Source: an uncultured Oscillospiraceae bacterium (GTDB lineage: Bacteria; Bacillota; Clostridia; Oscillospirales; Oscillospiraceae). Taken from it: a stretch of DNA of 21,382 nt. The stretch covers positions 1 to 21,382 of the forward strand of contig CAJOOV010000070.1 of the NCBI GenBank assembly GCA_905236265.1, given 5' to 3'. The translations under genes and the position numbers were made by a program. Under the pieces are notes generated by a model. That model worked only from the letters and a program-made list of their open reading frames with translations. It was not told where the DNA came from and did no database searches. The number at the start of each line of letters is the position of its first letter. Position 1 is the stretch's first letter. This document shows positions 1 to 12,000 of this stretch, piece after piece.

Positions 1-3000
1 CCAAGTCCACCGTCAATGGCGGCGCAGTCTATGCCAATGCGGCTACCACCACCATCGGTAAGTCCACAGTGCCCTCCGGCCATGCCAGAACCGCAGGAAC
101 GGCTGTGGACATGGAGGCAGGGGCAGAGATTCCCTCCAGCTTTACAAACTGTACCGCTCCCAACGGCGGCGCAGTCTACGCCACAACTGCGCTTGTAATC
201 GATGACACCGAAATCACCGACTGCACCGCAACCGCCAGCGGCGGCGGTGTCTATGCAAACGGCGCACTGACTCTGAACGAGGGCAGTTTGTTCAACGGCT
301 GCTCCGCAGACAACGGCGGCGGTGTATATGCTAATGCAGCCGCCACGCTGAACGGAGCCAAGATGACCGGCTGCACCGCAACCTCCAACGGCGGAGGCAT
401 TTGTTCCGCCAACAACATTACCCTGCAAAACGGTGTTGAGATCACAAGCTGTACCGCAGCCGGAAGGGGCGCTGCCCTCTATCTGCCAAACAAAACGACA
501 GCCACCTTCGTCGGCGGTACACAGAGCGGCGTTTACGGTGTGAAGATCACCGGCTGCAGCTCCGGCACGGCAGACAGCGGTGCCGTGGACTGCGTGGACG
601 GGGCAAAGCTCTACTTTGAGGGCAACGTCTATGTCCACGAAAATCGCCCGGTAGGCTCCAGTGACGAGCACAATGTGGTGATGCGCAACAACAACATCAC
701 TACCATCAACACGACTGCCAACGGTCTGGGCAAGGAAGCTGCAATCGGTGTCTATGTCACCGGCAATTTGAAGGAATCTCACTTCCTGACCTACGGTGCT
801 GAGTACAAGGACTTCGCTACAAACAGCAAGCCGCAAAACAAGGAGAACCTTGAGGGCTTCATGAATGACCGGATTAATATGGTCGGCGGAGAGAGCAATA
901 ATAACAACGCAATCGCATGGTCTACGGCATATAAGCTGGTGCTTGACCCCAACGGCGGTGAGGGTACTGCCATAACCGTTCTGCTGCCCTATTTGAAGGA
1001 GTACATTCTGGTTGCCCCCTTCACAAAGGAGGGTTACCACTTCGTGGAGTGGAATACCCGTAAGGACGGCACCGGTGACAGCTACTTTGCCTCTGATATT
1101 GTCAGCGAGCTGACGAAGGAAGAGGGCGGCACAGTGACGCTCTACGCCCAGTGGGAGGACGATCCTTACTACACCATCACCTTCCATCCCAACGGCGGCG
1201 AGGCGCCGGATTCCAGAGTCGTCAAGACCGGAACGCCCCTTGGACTTCTGCCCACCAGCACAAGAGAGCACTACTTCTTCATTCGCTGGATGCTGATGAA
1301 GGACGGCGTGGAGGAATCCTACACCAAGGACACTCCGGTAACGGAAGACCTTGACTTCTATGCCGTCTGGCAGAAGAAGGTTGCCATCACCTTCGACCCC
1401 AAGGGCGGTCTGAATACCGGGGAATATCCGGAAATGGAGCCTGTAGTGGGGGAGACCCTGCGGGAAATGTCGCCGGGCAAGCTGGGCTCCCTCCCCCAGA
1501 CGGAGCAGCCCCTTGCAACGTGGTACGACTATGAGTTCGTGCGCTGGTACGCTCTGGATGAGGACGGGGAGCGGTATACGGTCACGGCCAACACCGTCTT
1601 CAGCAAGGATGACACCGTCTACGCCGAGTGGAAGGTGACACCCAGAAGACTCAGGTACAACACAAACAACGGTTATCCCGGAAGCAACCCCGCAACCGGC
1701 GATTACTGGTACGACAGCGATTGGATCACCGATCTCAATGAGATTCAGCACTACACCGTAAAGAATCCTCCCGCCGTCACCAATCATGGCTATGAGCTGG
1801 TGGGCTGGTTTGTGGAAAACTACAAAGACGCAAGCGGTAAGAATCTGGGCAAGATTAAGGTCGCAAACGGTGATAATACCCTTGTCCCCAATGTGGAGCT
1901 GGATCTGAGATTCAACAGTATCGTGAAGGCGGAGTGGAAAAAGCTGGATTGGGTCACCGTGACGTTTAACAGCGACGGCGGCAGCGCCTGTGCGCCCGTC
2001 TCTGTGGTCAAGGGCGATATGGCCAACCATTTCCCCGCACCCACCAAAGCAAACAATGTCTTCCTCGGCTGGTATCTGGTAGATGCCAGTGGGGCATTCC
2101 AGAAGGACAGCAATGGCAACGACATTGAAGTGACCGTCCTGACGCCGATCAACCAGAACATCACCGTCAAGGCAAAGTGGGAGAGCTACGTCAAGGTCAG
2201 CTTTGACAGCGACGGCGGCACTGCCTGCGAAGCGAAGTATGTCCGTCAGGGGAGAAGGCTTACAGAGTGGCCCGCGCCGAAGAAGAACGGCTATGTCTTC
2301 AAGGGTTGGTATCTCACCGAAGCGGGCGCTGAGCCTGACAGCCATGTCATCGCCCAGCCTGAGACCAAAGCGGGCAATGATACGGTCATCAACGAAGACA
2401 TGACCGTGATGGCCAAGTGGGCGGAGCAGTATACCGTCACCTATAACTGGACGGACTACGTTGACAGCAGCGGCAAACCGGTCATCACCACGGAAACGGT
2501 GGAGAAGGGGAGAACCGTCACCGGAGTTCCCGGCATGTACCGGGGCGGAGTTGTCGTTGAGGGCTGGTATCCCAATGAGGACTACACCGGAGAACCCCTC
2601 ACCAGCGCCACTGAGATCAACGGAAACGTGACCTACTATGCAAAGTGGGGTCCCTCTACCATTGTTGTGGAGGAGGATAACATCGAGTTCCAGTACAATA
2701 TCGTCTGGACGGACCCCTCTACCAGTGAGCTCATCAATGCCGACGACTGCCTGAGCTGGCACGTTTCCGGCTCGAAGGGCGGCGCAGTCGAGGCACATGC
2801 CTACATCAATTTCGCACTGGTAAAGACCAACGGCATCACGCTCCAGCCCGGTAGCATCCAGCTTCAGGTGCCAAAGTATGTGTTTGACTCCGCCAAGGGC
2901 GGGGCGCTGAAGGCCGGTGTCAGCAACGATGCGGTGGAGTTCATTCCAGAGTCTCCGTACAGAAGCAAGAATCTGGGCTGGAACTACATTGACATGGGAG

Positions 3001-6000
3001 ATTACTACCTCCTCCAGAACACCGAATCCACAGAGAACCTGACGCTGAATCTGAAGATCACCTATAAGGTCAATAACTTTGCCGATGTTCTTGGCGCACG
3101 CATCGACAGCCAAACCGGCGAGCGTCTGGATGCCAACGGAAATGTGCTGCTTAACGACAGCTATGCCCCCAGAGACAATCTGTTTAACATTGCAATCAAG
3201 TCCGGCGGCATTGACATTGAGAGAACCAAGAACCTGCAGACAGCGGCGTACAAGACCTATACGAGTACGACCTACAGTGCAAGTTACGGAAAGGGAGGTG
3301 CCTCTGTCAAACGTTCCTGGAACAATGCGTGGGGCGCAAAGCCTGCGGATGCAGACAAGTATTACTATGTGGTCTGGACGCACGGCGGCTTCTCCGTGAG
3401 CGCTCACGGGAGCTTCAAGGCAAGCACAGCGGGACTGTTTGACACCACCTCAAAGCAGTGGGTGCCGGATCACTATGACGTTGTGTATGAAACCCCGGAC
3501 TATGTTGTCACCAGACACCTTTATTCCGATCTGACCAACAACAGAACAACGCTGTACAAGACAGAAAAGCTGGAAGGCCAGTGGAAGAAGTCCGGCTTAA
3601 AGGAATACGGCGAGGGAACGATTGAATGCAGAATCGACTTCACCGTGGGCGATCCTACGCCGCCCAACCCCAGCACCAGCAGCAAGGCGGAGCTCTCCGC
3701 CTCCAAGTCCAGATACCCTTATTACTACACTCCGGACTACTCCGTCGGTCAGGACCAGATTCTGGACGATGAGACCATCACCTTCAGCAGCTATATCCTT
3801 TCCATGAGAGGCCCCGGCGCAGACCGTCTGGTACAGAAGGGTGACACCAACCTCTATCAGGCGAAAGAATACACCATGGTCATGCGTGACGGCGACTCCG
3901 GCGACATCACCTACAGCTCCGGCTCTAAGGGCAGGCGTTTTTACCTTGGTGACAATGACTACCGTTTCACACGGCTGGGCATTGAGCTGTCCAACTCCGA
4001 CGGCTATCAGGATACCAACGGCTGGCATGAGATGGGCAATATGGCCTATTCCTCCTGGAAGCCCGTGGAGGTGTGGATCCGTGAAAAGGGCAAGACGGTG
4101 TTCTACAAGTATACGGATGTGATTATCACCTCCGGCTCCCGCCATACGGTCATTCTCCCGGATAATACGGTTGGCTTCGAGATTCGCCACACTACCACCT
4201 ATGCAAGAACCAATATCACCGTCTATCCCACCATGCAGATTCTCCCCTCGTCCCATGTGAAGCGGCTGGTTCAGGCGGATTATCTGGGCAGGATTTATTC
4301 CTACTTCTACAACAGGGCAAACTTTGAGGCGGTAGACACAGAAACCGGGACTGCCTTTAAAACATGGGAGGATTCCGATACTTCCTTCACCCTCGGAAAG
4401 AGCAAGACCGGTCTGAAGGTCACAAAGTCCGTGGGTAAGATCACAAACAACAAGAACACCAGAATCCAGACAGCGGAGATCACCGTAACCGGTTCCCATG
4501 TCAATATTCCGGGACGCACCAAGCCCATCCATGCGGGTGTGTTCTACGAGCTGCTGCCTATGGACACGCAGGTGGATGAATCCACCGTCTGGGTTGAGGC
4601 CGGGTCAAGGCTGAGCCGGAGCATGGTGAATGTGGAGTTTGTTCAGAATTGGAAGGACACCAAGCAGACGATGATGATTGTCAGCGTGGGCGGCATTCCG
4701 GAAAAGACAAAGACCTCCAGCGTATCCCTGCACTATACGCTGGCCACCACCTACGAGAACATCATTACAAGAGGCGCAAGCATGTATTCGCCCTCCGCAT
4801 TCGCCAATACCAGCCCGGTGCGGGAGATCTATGAGATTGCAAAGAGCAAGAACATCAACCAGATCTCCGATGGCACAAAGATTTTCGGTGATCTGGAGAA
4901 AATGGAAGAGTACGGCAGGAAGGACGAGAAGAACAAGTTCTATCCCGATTACATTGCCTACAACTCCACGAACGTGAAGTATCTGGACATTAACGCCTTC
5001 TCCTCCGGCTTCTCCAAGATGGTCAACGTCCTCGGTTCGTACACAGATGATTCGGAAATCATTGCCCAGTCGGAGTATACCTACCGGCTGACCTATGGCC
5101 AATCCACCAACGCCCAGAGTGACAATATCGTTCTGTTTGACCTTCTGGATCGGGGCAAAGTGGAGGACGAATACTCCCAGTGGGACGGTCATGTGTCGCA
5201 ATGGCAGGGCAGCTTTGTGGATGTCCGCATTCCTCAGATCAAGTCCACAATCAATGACGTGACGAAAATCTGCGACCCGGTTGTGTACTACTCCACCAGC
5301 ACTGCAACGGACATCAAGGATCTCTCCAATGACCTCACCGATGCCTCCGTGTGGAGCGTCAAGAAACCGTCTGCTCCGGTCACTGCGGTTGCCTTTGATT
5401 TCTCCAAAGCAAAGGACGGTGGAAGCTTCATCCTCGGCGGTCAGGATACCATCGTTGTGTACATCACCATGGTTGCTCCTGCAGATGAAACCCTGACCGG
5501 TAAGACGGCAATCAATACGGCTGTGGCCGAGGCCAGACTCAGCGCCATCGGTGAAAACCCGGATATGACCGGGCAGCCCAGCAGCGTCAAGGATCAGACG
5601 ATTATGACCATGCGGGAGGTCGAGCCCCGCATCACCCTGACTGCTGACCCCGGAACCTCTCAGGAGGATTCGACTCTGAGTACCACCGCAGACAACCCCA
5701 GACTGCTGGCGTACAAGGATACTCTGACCTACAACATCTCCGTGAAAAACCCTGATCCCGATTTCACCTACAGAAACCTCAAAATTGAGGATCTGCTCCC
5801 GCTGGACGAGGTGTCCCCGGAGAAGGCAGACATCACTGTCTATGTGGGTAATGATAAGGATCACGCAGTCAAAATCGGCAGCTCTCCCCGTGCGTCCATG
5901 ACGGAAGGGGAGAATGGTAAGCTGACCTTCACAGTGCATGAGCTAACTCCCGGAGAGACGATTCATATCGCCATTCCCTGCATCGTGGAGACAAAGGAAG

Positions 6001-9000
6001 GGGCGTTTAACAACAAGGCAGTCCTCAAACAGGTCAACGGACTTTCCAAATCCATTTCTACCGAGACCGCTTATCACGAGGTCAGAAAATATGACGTGGA
6101 TTTCGGCAAGAAGGTTCTCAAGTCTGATCCGTCCGAGCCTGAAGAATTCCTTGCCGGCGCAACCCTCACCCTCCTTGACAGCAGCGGACTGCCCGTGGAG
6201 AGCCTCAACGCATCCGGTCAGACCGTCTACAACTGGACTTCCTCCGCCGTGACCGGCAGCGAGCGCCATACCGTGCGCATCGGCGCAGGTGAGTACACCT
6301 TTAAGGAGACAGAGGAGCCAAGGGACTATGGTCTTGCCGACCCCGTCCGCTTCACCATCAGCCGCGAGGGCGTAGTCACCCTCAGAGGGGACAGTGCGCT
6401 GTTGACTAAGCTGGGTCAGAACGAGCGGGGCGATACGGAGTATGCCATTGACATGTACGACAAGTACATTGCAGTGGATACGGTCGTTGAAAACCACGTC
6501 TCCGGCAAAGCGGCACAGCCGAAGAAGGACACCTTCGCTTATACGGCATCCATTACCGGACTCAAGCCGGGGCTGACCTATTCTGTGGAGCTGACGACAA
6601 GGACCTACGATGAGGGTACGGATTCCTATACCGAGAGCCAGCGTCAGCAGACCTTCACAGCCAGCAGAACCGGCAGCGCACTTTGCACCTTCAGCCTCAA
6701 AGACGGTGAGCGCATCACCCTCTCCAAGCTCCCCACCGGAGTGCGCATCATTGTGACCCAGAGCGCTGCAGTGAATCGTGACGGAGCCGCATTGAAGGAT
6801 GTTTATCTTGCCTCCGCCTACACGGCTACCGCAGACCTGAACGGCGCAATGGAAAAGCAGCTCTCCAGCGGCGAAACCTACCTCAAGAACCAGCATCTGG
6901 CAACAGAGAGCACCAGACTTGACATCGATCAGGGTGTTGTCACCTTCCGTTTTGACAACGTGTTGAAGGAAAACGTCGTTCCGGTTCGCTTCATCGTGCG
7001 GGGCGTGACCAATGATTCCCCGATTGTGGGTACGTCTCTGAGCCTCACCGGCCCGGAACCTCAGGAGGGCGAGCAGCGCTTTACCGACACATGGACCGGC
7101 GGGCAGAATTACAAAAAGGTAGACCTGCCCTATGATGCTGATTCCTCGCTGGACTACACACTGACAAAGGCCTTCCCCCCGTTTATCCCTGAGCAGTTTG
7201 CACTGAAGCTCACCGTGGATCAGGACGGCACAGTAACCTGCAGCGATCCGGATGCACTGAAAACGGATAAGGACGGATATGTGGTCACCATCCATATTGC
7301 CCATGTCCTTGTGGAGAACCTGAGCACGGCTACCAGCTTCTTCCTCAAGGGAGCAAAGCTGGAGCTTCTCGCAGTGAACAGCAGCGGTGAAGTGCTAAAG
7401 GACAGTGAAGGCCAGAACAGGAGCTACACATGGACCTCCTCCGACGAAGCCGGAGAGCATCTGTACCTGTGTGCCGGTGAGAACTACATCATCCGCAAGA
7501 CTGCCTCTCCTGCCAACTATGCCCCGCAGGAACCCACTGCGGTCTATATCACCGTTGGCACAGATGAGACACTGGGTGTGTACAACGCCAGCTATGCACT
7601 GAATGCCGACGGCAGTGTGAAGACCTTTGAAGTGGAGACCGGCAGGAACGGCGACAGAAAGGCCTCTTCCTCCTACGCCCCGGAAACGGAAACCCTCACG
7701 CTCTATGACCGCTATGTGGAGACCCTTACCATCACCAACAAGGTCACGGGCACCGACCGGAGTGCGGTCATTGGCTACACCATCTCTGACCTGCCAGCGG
7801 GTGAGCAGTACACCTACAGGCTCAATGACGGCGAGTGGATTACCCAGACGGTTGACAGTGAGGGCAAGCTCCACTTTGACCTTAAGCCAGACGACACGCT
7901 GGTCATTCAGGATCTCCCCCACGAGATCACCATCACAGAGACAAAGCCCGCAGGACACTATTACGCCACCGACTGGCTTCAGGACGATTCCAAGGAGCTG
8001 AAGCCGGATGATACGATGGAGCAGTCCGTGGTGCATGTGACCCTGACCGGGCGCAATTTCATCAACGTGACCAACAAAGAGTGTACCGCCCGTGTGAGAA
8101 ACAACGTCAACGGCACATGGTCTGATTGGACGTACTTTGAGTATCTCACAACGGATACCGGAGAGGGCGCATTCGACTATGTGAACAATCCCGCAGTCAC
8201 CGTAAAGGAGGACGGCACCGTTGAGGAGACGTATCTGACAGGAGATGTTCAGATCGAGACCCTGCTGGAGACGCACAGCCGTTACGAAATGACCGACGGC
8301 TACACGTTTACCAACAATGGGCTGTCCAGCCTGACCCTTCAAAGCACCGAGGCGCTCACGCAGGCAGGGAAGCGCACGAACATCATCGGCCAATCTGCCG
8401 GAACGCTGCTGGTATTCGACACGGATTGTCCCGTGGAGGTCAACCAGATGTCCTTTGACGGCAAGCTGAACGGTAATGTCGTTGCCCAGACCTCTGACGG
8501 CGGCGCAATGCGCATGGAATCTGGCACACTGACCCTGAACGAGACTGCCATCAGCAATTTCACTACCTCCGGAAACGGCGGCGCTGTGTATGCCGCAGGC
8601 GGCACCACCGTCACCGTAAACGAAGGAACGGAAATCACCCAGTGCAGCGCCCAGTGCGGCGGCGCAGTGTATGCCCAGCATGAGTATGTCACGGTAACGG
8701 ACGACGAAGGCAACGAAACAGAGCAATTCCTCTCCGGCGCCTTCGTGATGAACGGCGGTGTCATTACCGGCAACACCACCCGGCAGGCAGACAATGCCGC
8801 AGTTGAAGCAGGCGAAATGCGCTTTAACGGCACGGTGAAGGTGATCGGCAACATGAACGGCGGGTCTGACCAGCGGGAGGCCAACATCCTGCTTGACCGG
8901 GATTCCAACGAAGTGATTCGCTCCGCCCGGCTGACAGGTGACTCCGCCATCGGCGTGTATGTCAACAATGAGCAGTATGAGGCGCACGGAACCTATGCGA

Positions 9001-12000
9001 TGCCCTTTGGCACCTATACGGTGGATCAGAACCTTTCCCTGTTCACCAATGACAGAAACGGTATGTACGGCGAGGCTGACCCCAACGACCCGGACAACGA
9101 GCGCCATATCATCTGGCAGAACCGCTACTCCTGCAAGATTACAGATGGGGAGGATCGTATTCTGTATTACAAGGATACGAACGGCACCTTCCATAAGGCA
9201 GCCTTTGCGACGCTGGATGAGGCCATCAAAAACCTGAACAATCTGTACACGGATACGGAGGGCAAGCATAAGTACACGCCCACTGACGACAACCATCGGG
9301 CTAAGGTCAAAATGCTGGTGGATGAGTATCAGCAGAGCACACCCATTGTCCTGAATCAGCCCTATCATCTGGAGCTGACAACAGCGGGCAAGGAGGATAA
9401 TGACGGTTACGCCTATGTGGGTGAAAACGACAAATCCATGCTCAAGGCTTGGGACGGCGGCAAGAACTCCAGCACCGCAAGCCTGTTCTCCCTCTCCGGC
9501 GGCGTAAACCTCACGGTATCTGATATTGTGGTTGACGGCAACCGGGACGGCGGCAGAACCACCGGAAACGGCGGACTGTTCAATCTGGCAGGTGCAAACG
9601 GAAAGAACACGGCGCTGACCCTCACCGATGGTGCAGAGCTCAAAAACAACAGCAGCACTGGAAACGGCGGTGCGGTGTATCTGGGTGACTACACCTCCCT
9701 GTCCATGACGAACGCCAGCATTACCAACTGTTCCGCCAAAACCGGCGGTGGCGTGTACATGACCGGCACTCACGCCTCCATGACTCTGGGCGATGACGCA
9801 CGCATCTCTGAAAACTCCATCACCACTTCCAGAGTGCAGGACGGCGGCGGTGTCTATGTGGCCAGCGGAAACATCTCCGTGGGCGGCAGCGCATACATCT
9901 ACGACAACACTACCGCCAGTTCGACAGAGACAGACACGGATTCGGACGGCGACACCGTGAGCTTCGAAGTCCCCGGTGAAAACTCCAACCTGCATCTGGC
10001 CGGTAACACCAATACGTCTTGGATTACCCTCAACTCCTCCCTCACCAGCCAGAGCAAAATCGGCATCTGTAACCCCGGCAATGCGGGTTATCAGTTCGGT
10101 CAAGGAGTAAAGGAGGGGCTGACAGGACAGGAGCATTTCATTGACGATGTGAACGGCATGACCGGAACGACCAAGGCTGGCGATCCCAAAGGTATCTACT
10201 GGAAGATTACGCCCATCTGTCAGTTGACCACCCCGGATGCTGTGGAAGGCTCACCTGAGTCCTACGGCAGAAAGCTGCTCTATACCAAAGACGGCAAGAA
10301 ATATGTCCCGTGCCAGTACCAGACGCTGAAGAGCGGCATTGCAGACGCACAGTCCAAAACTGCGGCCGCAAGTAAGGTCTATTACACGGATGACGGCGGC
10401 AAGACCTACATTGAGTATACCGACAAGGAGAATTTCAACCTCGAGTTCATCGTGCCGGAATACAGCATGGGTCATTCTGACCGTGCGTTCAATGGTGCTT
10501 TGAAAGCAAATCTCAAGATTACCACCAACCGGGACATCATGGCCAGAAATAACGGCCAGCCTGCCACGGTGAAGCGGGGAAGCTGCGGGAATAACTTCAT
10601 CCGTCTGTTGGACAGCAAATACACCATGACGCTGGAGGATATCATCTTCGACGGTCAGAACAGAGCCGTGTGTGCTCTGGGTGCGCTGATTCACCTCTAC
10701 CATGGCCGCTTTACGCTGGGGAAGGGAGCAATCCTGCAAAACGGCAGAATCAGCTCCGGTCACTGCAGCGGCATTGATGTAGACGCCGGTTACCTTATCA
10801 TCGACGGCGGCACGATTCGCAACTGCCACAGCATCAACCACAGCGGCGCTATCCACATTCACAAACTGGAGCCTACTGAACTAGACTTCAGAAGCGGCTT
10901 GATTGAGAACTGTTCCGCAGAGACACAGGGCGGTGCAATCTATGCAGAGCGCAAAATGATCTTCCGGAGCGGTACGATTCAAAACTGCCGGACGGAGGGC
11001 GACGGCGGCGCAATCTACATTGTGGAGGATACGAAGGATCGGGATTCCTACATCCAGTTGGGTGAAGGTGCCAAAATCCTCGACTGCCATGCCAAGAACG
11101 GCGGCGCAATCTACATGCAGGACGGCGTTCTGGTGATGGACGGCGGCAGTAAGAGCACGAATGGCGGTCTGATCCAGAACTGCTATGCCTCTGACCGCGG
11201 CGGCGCAATCCTTCAGGAAAACGGCACTATGACCATCAGTGATTACGCCGTAATCAGTGATTGCTATGCAGGTCAGACGGGTGCGGTCTATATCGGCAAC
11301 GGTACGAAGGATACTTCCCATCATACCAATACTGCTGATTCGACTTGGACCACAAACTGGAACAAGAACCGCAAGAGCGTTACCGTCAACATCTCCGGCT
11401 CCCCGCAGGTCATCAGCAACTGGATAGGTACCAAGACGGAAAAGACGGCCACCAGCAACATTGACCTGACACGCATTACGGAGAAGGGGGATAACTTCAA
11501 CGAGGTTATCAACGCCACTGGCCTGATGAAGAATGCTCAGGTGGGACTCTACATCACCAACACCGACCATGACACCGCCGGAGAGAAATTCGGCACCACC
11601 GTTGCGGCGGCGGCCAACAGCGGCCTGCACGGCTTTATCAACGATATTCATAAGCCGCTTGTGGGCTGGCCCTGCAAGGTCAATGAGGCGGACAGCACCT
11701 ACTGGGTAGCACCGCTGAAGGTGAATGCGAAGATCATCAACGGCGCAAACGAAACCCTCATTGAGGGCAGCGAAGGTCTCTTCGCTCCTGACTTCGGCGT
11801 GAGTGTGGTTTCCGCAGACAAAAACGGCCTTCCCATTGCCTACGCAAAGCTGAATCAGGCAGTCAGAAAAATCCACGACGAACAGATGTGCGCCTATGCC
11901 TACGCAAAGCTGGGTGATACACTCATCAAGTCTCTGAAGTACATTCCGATCTCCGGGGCTTGGGAGTACACCACAGACGGCAGCACATGGCAGAGTGTGG

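Noticed and set aside
69..71. GTG at 69 as start of the giant protein
   Set aside because: The same frame is open back to base 3 and encodes a GGAVYA rung at 18-35, so the GTG is an internal Val codon and the gene begins upstream.
1761..1775. KNPPA as a PPEP-1-like protease release site
   Set aside because: It has NPP, but the residues on both sides do not fit the known VNPPVP-type consensus, and it sits inside an InlB repeat, not in a linker near an anchor.
7395..10136. 913-codon open frame on the minus strand inside the adhesin
   Set aside because: It lies fully antisense to clear beta-helix coding sequence. Its Ala/Gly/His/Val-rich translation is the mirror of the glycine-block codons, and it shows no known domain.
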